Assembly: GCA_937995865.1 (NCBI GenBank)
Contig: CALKJA010000198.1
Span: 1 to 46,733 of the forward strand
Length of the DNA: 46,733 bases
Direction: 5' to 3'
Origin: an uncultured Paracoccaceae bacterium
Lineage (GTDB): Bacteria > Pseudomonadota > Alphaproteobacteria > Rhodobacterales > Rhodobacteraceae
Shown here: positions 1-8,185 of the stretch, piece by piece
Position numbering within the stretch: the stretch's first letter is position 1
Layout: each line of letters opens with the position of its first letter
Translations under genes and position numbers: made by a program
Notes under the pieces: generated by a model
Database searches by the model: none
What the model was told of the DNA's origin: nothing
What the model saw: the letters and a program-made list of their open reading frames with translations, nothing else

Positions 1-307
1 GCCCGGATTGGCAGTACCCGCATTGTGCCACTTGATGTGCAACCCATGCAGCCTGAACAGCGTGGAGAGTTTCTGGCGTGCCAAGGCCTTCGATCGTGGT
101 GATGTTTGCGCCTTCAAGATCGCCCACGGCCAACTGGCAGGATCGTTCCGCAACACCGTCAATATGAACAGTGCACGCCCCACATTGCGCAACGCCACAT
201 CCATATTTTGTACCAGTTAAGCCAAGCTCATCACGAAGCGCCCATAGGAGCGGCATTTGCGAATCAACGTCGACCTCCCGCTTTGCTCCATTCACAATCA
301 GTTGCAT
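1..307 (-). CDS. (2Fe-2S)-binding subunit of a molybdenum hydroxylase, IorA-like (partial, N-terminal 102 residues)
   Basis: The reading frame runs off the left edge of the window, so only the N-terminal part is seen. Residues 36-50 carry the plant-ferredoxin type cysteine cluster ([17 protein letters not shown]), followed by a fourth cysteine in the SCQLA segment. The start of the second cluster, QCGYCQSG, lies at the very edge. The QCGYCQSG form is typical of isoquinoline 1-oxidoreductase alpha subunits, whereas CO dehydrogenase small subunits usually read QCGFCTPG. Such subunits pass electrons from a molybdopterin large subunit, which would lie outside the window. The ATG start is the first in frame and has an AAAGAGC-like ribosome site. 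The gene is divergent from the AraC regulator, which may control it. The substrate cannot be told from this fragment. Confidence 0.88.
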   Translation of the reverse strand, partial: MQLIVNGAKREVDVDSQMPLLWALRDELGLTGTKYGCGVAQCGACTVHIDGVAERSCQLAVGDLEGANITTIEGLGTPETLHAVQAAWVAHQVAQCGYCQSG

Positions 308-361
308 TGTTCTGCTCTTTGTATGGCCTAGCCTCGGTCACTATGAATAAACTGAACTGCA

Positions 362-375
362 GGGTTTACAAACCC
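362..375. promoter_or_regulatory. Inverted repeat in the divergent control region
   Basis: Two perfect 6-base arms, GGGTTT and AAACCC, are separated by two bases. They sit in the 119-base gap between the [2Fe-2S] subunit gene and the AraC regulator. The position suits an operator for one of these genes, but no promoter boxes are clear and no known site is matched. Confidence 0.3.
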
Positions 376-426
376 GTGAATAGCGACAATCCTCTAACAA
401 TTCGCGCCAAGTGCTGAGGAAACGCG

Positions 427-1428
427 ATGACAACCGCCCCAACACGATACAGACCCCGGAAATTCTTAGACTATGTCGCAACAGAGCTTGGCATGGCTGT
501 CCCGCAGTTGATGCTTGCCAGCGGTTTGCCGCGCCCGCTGTGTAGTGATCCCAATCCAACGCTAAGTGCGGCTCAGTTCTTTACCGTTTGGGAAACCGCA
601 GACAGGCTGGTTCCCGGCGGGATCACAGTGGATCAGGCGCGAATGGCTGTGAGGCGCTCCATTTCTCCGCAAACTTACGCCTTTTCCGCCAGCCCCAACG
701 TTCAAACCGGGTTTGAAAGGCTGGCAATTTTCAAACCTCTTACGGGACCCATCGCACTTTATCTAAGCCGGGACGCAGATACCCTTAAGATCACGGTGGA
801 CAGCCCCGATCCGACTGCGCCTTTCCCCGCGCGGATCTATGGCGTTGAGATTGTCCACCTGATTGAACTCATGCGCATGGCAACGCTGCATCGGATTGTC
901 CCTTTGGCGGTGTCTTTTCCATCCACAAATGACAGGTTGGATGATGTCAGCGCGTTTGCGGGATGCAAAGTTGATGTCGGGGTGGAATTGTCGATTACCC
1001 TATCCGCCGAAGACGCGGACCGCCCACTTCATTCCGCCAACAAGGATCAGTGGGAGGCATTTGAACCGCTGTTGCGTGGGGAACTGGCGGCGCTCAATCG
1101 CTGCCAAACCCATGCGGATCGGACCCGCGCTGCCCTGTTTGAGCTGATGCCCGCCGGGCGGGCTTCGATTGAAGATGTTGCCGCGCGGTTGGGGCTATCC
1201 AAACGGTCCCTACAACGGCATTTGAGCCAAGAATCCAGTAGCTTTGGCACGGTGCTTCAATCCGTACGTCAGGATTTGGCAACGCATTACCTTACCGAAG
1301 ATGACCTGCGGATCGAAGAGATTTCACATCTTCTTGCGTTTCGGGATCCAAACAGCTTTTACCGCGCATTCCAAAGCTGGACCGGCATGACCCCCAAAAG
1401 CGCCCGCGCCGCAAGCCGACGGTCTTGA
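427..1428 (+). CDS. AraC family transcriptional regulator
   Basis: A 333-residue DNA-binding regulator of the AraC class with an N-terminal arabinose-binding-like domain (about residues 15-200) of the type found in OruR/ArgR-like activators. The C-terminal double helix-turn-helix (about 230-330) is visible from LGLSKRSLQRHL in the first HTH and the AFRDPNSFYRAFQSWTGMTP signature in the second. GAGGAAACGCG lies directly upstream of the ATG and supports this start. The gene is divergent from the molybdenum-hydroxylase subunit and convergent with the FAD/GcvT oxidase, 20 bases away. Regulators of this type often activate a neighbouring catabolic gene, so the hydroxylase operon is the likeliest target; this is inference from position. 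Confidence 0.9.
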   Translation: MTTAPTRYRPRKFLDYVATELGMAVPQLMLASGLPRPLCSDPNPTLSAAQFFTVWETADRLVPGGITVDQARMAVRRSISPQTYAFSASPNVQTGFERLAIFKPLTGPIALYLSRDADTLKITVDSPDPTAPFPARIYGVEIVHLIELMRMATLHRIVPLAVSFPSTNDRLDDVSAFAGCKVDVGVELSITLSAEDADRPLHSANKDQWEAFEPLLRGELAALNRCQTHADRTRAALFELMPAGRASIEDVAARLGLSKRSLQRHLSQESSSFGTVLQSVRQDLATHYLTEDDLRIEEISHLLAFRDPNSFYRAFQSWTGMTPKSARAASRRS

Positions 1429-1448
1429 AGCGCGGCGCAGGATGGCGA

Positions 1449-3857
1449 TCAGCCGCGCGGCAACGTCATTTGTGGATCGAACGGCGGCTCAGAAAGCGGT
1501 GTGATCGCATAAGACACGCCACATATATCCACGGTCATTTCGCCATCCAAGTCCGGGTCCACAAAGGCAATCGCAAGGTTCTTATCCACGCGATACCCCC
1601 ACGCGCCGCTGGTCACTGTGCCAACAACCCGCCCGCCATGCTCAACAGATGCTCCGGGATGCGCGGGATGCGTGTCGCAAGAAACCTCCATCAGCATCAT
1701 CTTACGGGATGGCCCGTTTTTCTGACGCGCCTCCAAGGCGTCTTTGCCAATGAAATCCTTGGTCATCGTAACAAAGCGATCCAAGCCGGTCTCAAAGGGA
1801 TCAAATTCGGTGATTAGATCCGCTTTCCAGTGGAAGAACCCTTTTTCCAAACGCATCGATTCCACCAAACGCGCACCAAAAGGCGCCATGCCATAAGGCT
1901 CACCTGATTGGTTCAACACCTTGTAGGCAGCATAGAGTGACGGCATGGGAACATGGATCTCATATGCCAGCTCACCCGAAAAGCTCACGGCCATCACAGT
2001 GGCGGGTGCATAGCCAATGTTTGCTTCACGCACAGACAACCATGGGAACGCGGCTTTGCTCCAATCCCCACGGGATGCCGCACTAAGAATGTCTCGTGCT
2101 TTTGGGCCTGCGAGCAAAAGGATGCCATGCGTATCCGTCAAAAGGCGCATTTGCACGTCTTCGCCATCGCCGATATGGGCCGCAAGCCAATCCCAATCAT
2201 GACGGGTCGAGGCCGCAGCTGAGCCATACCAAACACGTCCGCCGGGCAGGCGCGCGATCGTAGCCTCGCCCTTAACCATGCCATGATGATTGAGAAGATA
2301 CCCCAAACCAACGCGGCCTTCTTTCTTGGGCACCCGCCCACAGATCATCCGGTCAAGGAATGTGTCCACATCTGCACCCGTCAGCTCAATGCGGTTAAAC
2401 CCGTTGACCTCAGCAATACCCGCCCCCGCGCTAAGCGTGGTTTGGGCCTCTTTCATAAGTGCGTGCACTTCTGAAAAGCCAAATGTGTGAGATTCCTCAA
2501 AATCTGCGGAGGGCTTAAAGTAGTCAACCCGCTCCCAGCCATCAACCACGGTAAACTCTGCGCCTTGGGCCTCCCAAATCGGCGTAAGCGGCGTGGTTTT
2601 CGCGTCCCGCCCGGCGGGGCGCTGCTCGTGCGGGAAATGGAACCGGAATTCGTTTTGGTAGTCTTCGATCGCCTTCAGCGCGGTCAGCTCCTGATTGGCA
2701 TGATTACCAAAGCGGCGTGGATCGATAACCCATGTGTCATAGCACGCTTCGCCATGTACGATTTGCTGCGCCAAAAGCCAGCCGTGACCCCCGCCTTCGC
2801 CCACACCCGCGCGCAGACCAATGATGCAAAACGCGTTGCGCTTTCCAGGGATCGGACCAACCAACGGTGCGCCGTCAATGGTATAGGTGATCGGACCATT
2901 TACGATGTTCTTGATGCCGACCTCCATCAGCGCAGGCATCCGCTCAAACGCACCTTCGAGCACGTCAGTAATTCGATCCAGATCATCTGGACACAGGTCA
3001 TTAGCAAATTTCGGATCGATGCCGTCCATGCCCCATGTCCGGCAGCCCTGCTCATAGAAGCCGATTAGAAGCCCGTTCTTCTCTTGGCGGGAGTAATAGT
3101 CAGAGATCGGGCAGCGCAGGAGCGGCATACGGTGGCCGGCTTCTATGATGCCGGGGATGTCCTCGGTGACGAAATACTGGTGCTCCATTGACGCGACGGG
3201 GTGCTCCACACCCATCATCGCACCCACCTCGTTCACACGGTATCCGCAGGCGTTGACCACAATCTCGGCATGGACTGTGCCTTTGGGTGTCTCCACCATC
3301 CAGCTGTCATCTTTGAGTTGGGTAAGCGATGTGACCGGCGTGTAGCGATGCACCTCAGCGCCCGCCAAACGCGCCCGCCGCGCAAGCGCCTGACACAGCT
3401 GAGCCGGGTCGATATCCCCGTCCTGTCCGTCCCAAAGACCACCCACCAGATTGTCAGTGCTGATCAGAGGGTGCCGCCGTTTGCACTCGGTAGCATCAAT
3501 GACTTCAAACTCTACACCCATACCCCGCGCCATTGAGGCAAAATGCCGATACGCTTCCATCTGTGCGTCTGTATTAGCCAGCCGGATACCTCCGTCACCG
3601 TGGTGATACCCCACGGGATAGTCGGGATCATCGCGCAGCTCTTTGTACAGCTTGATGGAGTGGCTCTTAAGGCCGACCATCGTCTGGCCCATCCCAAAAT
3701 TCGTCACCTGCGCGGCCGAATGCCATGTTGTTCCGCTGGTTAACTCGTCGCGCTCCAGCAACATGACATCGCTGCATCCTTCCTGTGTGAGATGGTAAAG
3801 GGTGGAACATCCGGCGATGCCGCCGCCGATAACAACAACCTTGGCTGATTTGCGCAT
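1449..3857 (-). CDS. FAD-dependent oxidoreductase with GcvT domain (dimethylglycine/sarcosine dehydrogenase family)
   Basis: An 802-residue two-domain enzyme of the dimethylglycine dehydrogenase/sarcosine oxidase type. The N-terminal DAO domain (about 1-390) has the Rossmann dinucleotide motif VVVIGGGIAG near residue 11 and an acidic residue after the second strand (LLERDE). The C-terminal part (about 430-800) is an aminomethyltransferase (GcvT) domain, with the ARLVESMRLEKGF and MTLPRG elements typical of the group. His46 in TTWHSAA occupies the place of the covalent flavin histidine of mammalian dimethylglycine dehydrogenase. Family members oxidise N-methyl groups and pass the formaldehyde equivalent to tetrahydrofolate. 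AAGGAGG lies 8 bases before the ATG. Next to a LysR regulator and an MttB-family gene, this suggests stepwise demethylation of a methylated amine; the exact substrate is not known. Confidence 0.87.
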   Translation of the reverse strand: MRKSAKVVVIGGGIAGCSTLYHLTQEGCSDVMLLERDELTSGTTWHSAAQVTNFGMGQTMVGLKSHSIKLYKELRDDPDYPVGYHHGDGGIRLANTDAQMEAYRHFASMARGMGVEFEVIDATECKRRHPLISTDNLVGGLWDGQDGDIDPAQLCQALARRARLAGAEVHRYTPVTSLTQLKDDSWMVETPKGTVHAEIVVNACGYRVNEVGAMMGVEHPVASMEHQYFVTEDIPGIIEAGHRMPLLRCPISDYYSRQEKNGLLIGFYEQGCRTWGMDGIDPKFANDLCPDDLDRITDVLEGAFERMPALMEVGIKNIVNGPITYTIDGAPLVGPIPGKRNAFCIIGLRAGVGEGGGHGWLLAQQIVHGEACYDTWVIDPRRFGNHANQELTALKAIEDYQNEFRFHFPHEQRPAGRDAKTTPLTPIWEAQGAEFTVVDGWERVDYFKPSADFEESHTFGFSEVHALMKEAQTTLSAGAGIAEVNGFNRIELTGADVDTFLDRMICGRVPKKEGRVGLGYLLNHHGMVKGEATIARLPGGRVWYGSAAASTRHDWDWLAAHIGDGEDVQMRLLTDTHGILLLAGPKARDILSAASRGDWSKAAFPWLSVREANIGYAPATVMAVSFSGELAYEIHVPMPSLYAAYKVLNQSGEPYGMAPFGARLVESMRLEKGFFHWKADLITEFDPFETGLDRFVTMTKDFIGKDALEARQKNGPSRKMMLMEVSCDTHPAHPGASVEHGGRVVGTVTSGAWGYRVDKNLAIAFVDPDLDGEMTVDICGVSYAITPLSEPPFDPQMTLPRG

Positions 3858-3945
3858 GATGGGAGCCTCCTTTTATGCGATGATCACAGCAGGAAACTGC
3901 CCGTTGGGCAATCAGGCCAAGCGACTACAAATCATTGATTTCGAT

Positions 3946-4884
3946 TTACTGAAGAATGCTCAAACCGCCTTCCAGAAACGGCAGCCGTGCGTCTGCTTGC
4001 TCAAGGATACGCTGGTTTAGACAGGTGCGAATATCTTCTGCCATGCGCTCTGGCAGCGTGCCCAAAGCGCCCGCGCGGGCGTGCAGCGCTAACCGGCGCG
4101 AGAACGCAGGCACAGGGAGCGGATATGGCTCCAAAAGCTCACCCGCGCGCGGGGTGCCCAGAAACGCAAGTGCGGTCGTGATCGCCCAACCGCCCAGCTC
4201 AGCCGTCATCGCGAACATGGCTTGATTGGTCGAAAACTCAAACCCCCGGTTTGGCTGTGCACCGGAACGGCGGAGCTGGGCTTCGATTTGGCGGCCAATT
4301 TGCAGGTCACTCGCATAGCGCACAAGCGGCCCGGATTGGCCCGCGCCGGGAGCAGCAACCATGATAAACGGATCGCGCAGGATCGGGTGTTGCTCCACCC
4401 AATCCGCCTCGGCCACGGTATCCACTGCCAGCATCAAATCCACAGTTCGCGCGCTCAACGCATCCAAATTCTCATGACTCGCGCCACTTGTCAGAGAGAA
4501 CGCCACATTCGGAAACGCTTTGACCAACTGCAAGAGCCACGGCGCAGTCACAGTTGCATCCAACTCTTCAATCGACGCGATGCGTACGGCCATTGGTGGG
4601 GTTTGATCGGCATCAAGCAGCCGCGCCTTGGCGGCGGTCACATCATCCAAAAGCTGGCGGGCAGGCTCAAGAAACAACTCACCCGCGCGGGTTAAGCGAA
4701 ACTGCCGCGCCGTGCGCTCAATCAATTTTGCGCCAAGCGATGATTCTAAGCCGCTTAACTGTTGCGAAACCGTTGACGGCGAAAGGCCCAAACGATGGCC
4801 TGCCCGGGTGACGGATTTCGCCTCAACCACTGCTACAAAGACCTGAGCCGCACGAAAGGTGAAAGGGGGTCCATTATTTTCCAT
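3946..4884 (-). CDS. LysR family transcriptional regulator
   Basis: A 312-residue LysR-type regulator. The N-terminal winged helix-turn-helix (about residues 8-68) contains the typical run AGHRLGLSPSTVSQQLSGLE, followed by the linker helix and an effector-binding domain of periplasmic-binding-protein fold. An in-frame ORF extends 36 codons further upstream, but that would overlap the divergent MttB-family gene, and the sequence from MENNGPPFTF matches the usual LysR N-terminus, so the inner ATG is chosen. The gene is divergent from the methyltransferase with a 79-base gap, the classical arrangement for a LysR regulator and its target. It lies in the same direction as the FAD/GcvT oxidase, 88 bases upstream of it. 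Confidence 0.9.
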   Translation of the reverse strand: MENNGPPFTFRAAQVFVAVVEAKSVTRAGHRLGLSPSTVSQQLSGLESSLGAKLIERTARQFRLTRAGELFLEPARQLLDDVTAAKARLLDADQTPPMAVRIASIEELDATVTAPWLLQLVKAFPNVAFSLTSGASHENLDALSARTVDLMLAVDTVAEADWVEQHPILRDPFIMVAAPGAGQSGPLVRYASDLQIGRQIEAQLRRSGAQPNRGFEFSTNQAMFAMTAELGGWAITTALAFLGTPRAGELLEPYPLPVPAFSRRLALHARAGALGTLPERMAEDIRTCLNQRILEQADARLPFLEGGLSILQ

Positions 4885-4895
4885 CTTGCAATCAT

Positions 4896-4940
4896 GGTTT
4901 CGGTTTTTCCGCAGCTTGTCCAGCGCGCTTGATTGAAACC
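4896..4940. promoter_or_regulatory. Possible LysR operator between lysR and the mttB-like gene
   Basis: GGTTTC and its exact complement GAAACC lie 33 bases apart within the 79-base divergent region. LysR proteins bind dyads in such gaps, but the spacing is wide, so this is a weak candidate. Confidence 0.25.
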
Positions 4941-4963
4941 GTCTTTGCGGGTCCCATTCAGGG

Positions 4964-6478
4964 ATGAGCAGACGCACAACAGGTGGCCGCAAGGCCCGAC
5001 TCGCCCAGCGCGCCGCCCCACCCGCACTTAACCCCGCGCCAAAGGGCCAGCGAGGCGGGCAATATCAACCGCTGACCGAAGCGGAGATCAAAGCGATCTA
5101 TTCCACTGCCCTGCGGCTGCTGTCCGGGCTGGGCTTAGGAGAAGTGCCACCGCGCTTGATGGCCGATCTGATCCGAGCAGGCGCAGATGATCGCGGCGAT
5201 GGCAGGGTGCGCTTTGCGCCCGCATTGGTAGAAGACGCCATTGCGGGCGCTGCTAAACGATTTCCGCTGCATGGCCGCGATCCTGATCGCACGATTGAGG
5301 TGGGCGGTGACGCTGTGCATTTCGGGACCGGCGGTGCAGCTGTTCAAACGCTTGATCTGGATAGCGGGGTTTATCGCCCCTCCACGCTTAGGGACCTGCA
5401 TAATTTTACCCGCCTTCAAGACACCCTTGAAAATGTCAGCTGGTTCACCCGGTGCTGCGTAGCAACTGACGTACCAGAGATCCGGGATTTAGATATCAAC
5501 ACAGCTTATGCGCTGATGAAGAACACAACAAAACCTGTCGCGACGTCCTTTACTCTGGCTGAAACAGTGGCGCCGATTGTGCATCTTTTTGACATCGCTG
5601 CAGGAGGAGACGGCGCATTTTCCAAACGCCCCTTTGTAAAGGCGCATATCAGCCCGATCATCTCACCCATGCGGTTTGGAGAGGATGCGGTAGAGGTGCT
5701 TTACGAATGCATCGCATACAATATCCCCGTTTCCAACATCACCGCAGCCCAATCCGGCGCAACAGCGCCTGCGACACTTGCCGGGTTTCTGGCACAATCC
5801 CTTGCGGAAACGTTGGCGTCGCTTGTGATGGTACACGCGATCAAACCGGGCTTCCCAATGGTGTTCTCAAACTGGCCGTTGGTCATTGATCTGCGAACCG
5901 GCGCTTTTGCCGGTGGCGGAGGGGAAATCGCGGTGCTCAATGCCGCTTCTGCACAGGTATCCAACTGGCTGGGTCTACCTTCAGGGGTTGCATGCTCTAT
6001 GACAGACGCCAAAGCCATCGACGCACAATATGGGGCGGAAAAGGCTTTAACCGCGCTGGCTGCGGGGCTTGGTGGCGGCAATCTGATTTATGAAAGCTCG
6101 GGGATGACCGCCTCTCTTTTGGGGGCGTCGTTCGAGGCGTTTGTGTTGGACGATGAAATGATCGGGAGCGTCTATCGCACCATGCGTGGAATTGAGGTCT
6201 CCGAAGAAACGCTCGGCTATGAAGCGATTTGCGGCGCGGTTCTGGGAGAGGGGCACTTCCTTGGGACCGATCAAACGCTTGCAGCGATGGAGCGCGACTA
6301 TCTGTATCCCAAACTGGCGGACCGCAACACACCTCGTGGTTGGGAGGAAGACGGCGCTAAGACCGCATGGGAGCGTGCAAATACCGAAGCGCGGCGTGTG
6401 CTTGCGGAACACACGCCAGATTATTTGACACCTGCACAAGATGCAGTCATCCGCGCGGCGTTCAAAATTCTAAGCTAG
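4964..6478 (+). CDS. Trimethylamine methyltransferase (MttB) family protein, pyrrolysine-free
   Basis: A 504-residue member of the MttB superfamily (COG5598). It starts with a basic tail (MSRRTTGGRKARL), then the conserved opening PLTEAEIKAIYSTALRLL and the TIM-barrel body with IDAQYGAEKALTALAAGLG near residue 350. The frame contains no amber codon, so unlike the archaeal trimethylamine enzyme it has no pyrrolysine. Characterised pyrrolysine-free relatives such as glycine betaine methyltransferase move a methyl group from a quaternary amine to a corrinoid protein. No corrinoid protein or reactivase is encoded nearby, so a partner must lie elsewhere or the chemistry differs. The gene is divergent from LysR and ends at a shared bidirectional terminator. 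Start supported by the family N-terminus; the ribosome site (CAGGG directly before ATG) is poor. Confidence 0.85.
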   Translation: MSRRTTGGRKARLAQRAAPPALNPAPKGQRGGQYQPLTEAEIKAIYSTALRLLSGLGLGEVPPRLMADLIRAGADDRGDGRVRFAPALVEDAIAGAAKRFPLHGRDPDRTIEVGGDAVHFGTGGAAVQTLDLDSGVYRPSTLRDLHNFTRLQDTLENVSWFTRCCVATDVPEIRDLDINTAYALMKNTTKPVATSFTLAETVAPIVHLFDIAAGGDGAFSKRPFVKAHISPIISPMRFGEDAVEVLYECIAYNIPVSNITAAQSGATAPATLAGFLAQSLAETLASLVMVHAIKPGFPMVFSNWPLVIDLRTGAFAGGGGEIAVLNAASAQVSNWLGLPSGVACSMTDAKAIDAQYGAEKALTALAAGLGGGNLIYESSGMTASLLGASFEAFVLDDEMIGSVYRTMRGIEVSEETLGYEAICGAVLGEGHFLGTDQTLAAMERDYLYPKLADRNTPRGWEEDGAKTAWERANTEARRVLAEHTPDYLTPAQDAVIRAAFKILS

Positions 6479-6531
6479 CGGTCTGGGCAAAGCTGAGCCG
6501 AAACCCTTGGGGCCCATACACCACTAATGAA

Positions 6532-6558
6532 AACGCCCCGCACAAAAGGCGGGGCGTT
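6532..6558. terminator. Bidirectional rho-independent terminator
   Basis: A perfect 10-base stem (AACGCCCCGC / GCGGGGCGTT) with a 7-base loop lies between the convergent ends of the MttB-family gene and the binding-protein gene. On the minus strand the stem is followed by TTTTC, which favours termination of the ABC transporter operon. It can serve both genes. Confidence 0.85.
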
Positions 6559-6588
6559 CTGTTGGCTCTTAAGAAGAGCAGGTAAAGC

Positions 6589-8136
6589 TTACGCCATCCA
6601 CCAACGCTCGGCGAGACGGGAGCTGTCCATCTGCCAAAGGTTGCCGATCACGCCAGAGTTCGCGAGCTTGGAAGAATGCGCGTCCACGTAGTTCGCGTAC
6701 ATCGGCACGATTGTGCCGCCTTCTTCGGACATGATGCTCTGCATTTCGGTGTAGATTTCCGCTCGCTTGGCTGTGTCCAGCTCGGCGCGGCCATCTAGCA
6801 GCAGCGATTGGAAGGTCTCGTTTTCCCATGACGTATCGTTCCAAGGCACACCAGATTCATAGGCAGTGGAGAACATCCAGTCTTCTGTCGCACGGCCAGA
6901 CCAGTAGCAGGCACACCAAGGCTTTTTGAGCCAAACATTCGACCAGTAGCCATCAGACGGCTCTTGAACCACTTCGATGCTGATCCCGGCTTCGACGGCG
7001 GACGCCTGATACAATTGCGCTGCGTCAACCGCACCCGAGAAGGCCGCGTCTGAGGCGGACAGCTGTACGGACACATCCGACAGGCCAGCGTCAGCGAGGA
7101 TCTTCTTCGCCATGTCTGGATCATAGTCATTTTGCGGCAGATCGGCTGCGTAGTATTGGTTCGCCGGACCGATTGGATGGTCATTACCGACAGCACCGTG
7201 GCCAAGAAGGATCTTGTCAACCATTTCCTGACGGTTGATTGCATGCTTAAGAGCTTTGCGCACAGCCATCTGATCAAATGGTGCAACATTTGTGAGCATC
7301 GGGAATGTGTAGTGCTGGTTTCCCGTCACCTCAAAGATGGTGATGTTTGGGTTCGCGCGCATCAATGGCTCGGTCTTAAAGTCAACGCGGTTGGCGGCGT
7401 CGATCTGACCGGTCATAAGGGCGTTCATACGCGCGGAGGCGTCATTGATTGCCACGAATTCGATGCTGTCAAACCAACCTGCTTCGCCATCTTTGTAGTG
7501 GCTGTCCACGCGCGTCACCACGGTGCGGACACCAGGTTCGAATGTGTCGACGGAATACAGACCCGTACCAATGCCATTAGCGATCGCTTCTTCGATCTGG
7601 CCAGCAGGATACATGAGGATGTGATAGTCGGACATCAGGAACGGGAAGTCCGCGTTGCCGGATGCCAGCGTGAAGACGATCTGATGATCGCTCATCTTTT
7701 TCATATCGCTGATCGCCGACACGATCGGCTTAGCTGCGGATTTCGCGCCTTCAGCCGTGTGCAGTTGCAGGGACGCGATTACGTCATCAGCGCCAAACGC
7801 TTTGCCGTTGTGGAACGTCACACCTTTGCGCAGGTTGAAAGTCCAAGTTTTGGCGTCGGCTGACGCTTCCCAGCTTTCAGCCAGCTCACCCTTAAGCGTG
7901 CCATCTGCCGCGACTTCGGTCAGGCAATCAAAGACACAGCCGTGCGCTGTGACGATCATATAGCTGTCTGAGTGCGTCCGACCATCCCAGCTGTCGGAAC
8001 TGTTCGCACCGGCAAGACCGATTTTAGCGGTTCCGCCGCGTTTGGGTTCCGCGCTGGCGCTTGTTGCGCCCGTTGCAGCCAGAACACCAGCGGCAGCGCC
8101 GGTCTTCAGAAGGCCACGTCTTGAAAAGTTAGTCAT
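6589..8136 (-). CDS. ABC transporter substrate-binding protein, peptide/nickel (SBP_bac_5) family
   Basis: A 515-residue periplasmic binding protein of the DppA/OppA type. Residues 1-29 form a Tat signal (SRRGLLKTG, then a hydrophobic stretch ending ATSASA). The mature part shows the family landmarks: a lipid-free start (EPKRGGTAKIGL), the ESWEASADAKTWTFNLRKGV block near residue 90, and the FHNGKAFGADDV segment. Tat export implies folding before export, which is common for this family in alphaproteobacteria. GGGAGAG upstream of the ATG is a good ribosome site. It is the last gene of the transporter operon, 49 bases after the ATPase gene, and ends at the strong terminator. Ligand unknown: the family binds peptides, opines, nickel chelates and amines. 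Confidence 0.9.
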   Translation of the reverse strand: MTNFSRRGLLKTGAAAGVLAATGATSASAEPKRGGTAKIGLAGANSSDSWDGRTHSDSYMIVTAHGCVFDCLTEVAADGTLKGELAESWEASADAKTWTFNLRKGVTFHNGKAFGADDVIASLQLHTAEGAKSAAKPIVSAISDMKKMSDHQIVFTLASGNADFPFLMSDYHILMYPAGQIEEAIANGIGTGLYSVDTFEPGVRTVVTRVDSHYKDGEAGWFDSIEFVAINDASARMNALMTGQIDAANRVDFKTEPLMRANPNITIFEVTGNQHYTFPMLTNVAPFDQMAVRKALKHAINRQEMVDKILLGHGAVGNDHPIGPANQYYAADLPQNDYDPDMAKKILADAGLSDVSVQLSASDAAFSGAVDAAQLYQASAVEAGISIEVVQEPSDGYWSNVWLKKPWCACYWSGRATEDWMFSTAYESGVPWNDTSWENETFQSLLLDGRAELDTAKRAEIYTEMQSIMSEEGGTIVPMYANYVDAHSSKLANSGVIGNLWQMDSSRLAERWWMA

Positions 8137-8185
8137 GTATCAACTCTCCCTGTTGAGTGGTGAATCGCCGTTGAAATGGTGATTC

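Noticed and set aside
2487-3068. A 193-codon plus-strand frame antisense to the FAD/GcvT gene
   Set aside because: No domain, no ribosome site, and the opposite strand encodes a well-recognised enzyme across the full length.
3898-3910. Five-base hairpin TGCCC-GTT-GGGCA downstream of lysR
   Set aside because: It is too short and has no U-run, so it does not qualify as a terminator.
4885-4992. Longer LysR start
   Set aside because: It would run into the divergent MttB-family gene and adds a segment foreign to LysR proteins.
7132-7863. A 243-codon plus-strand frame antisense to the binding-protein gene
   Set aside because: It is rich in histidine, arginine and valine, as expected from antisense to a typical binding protein, and has no recognisable fold.
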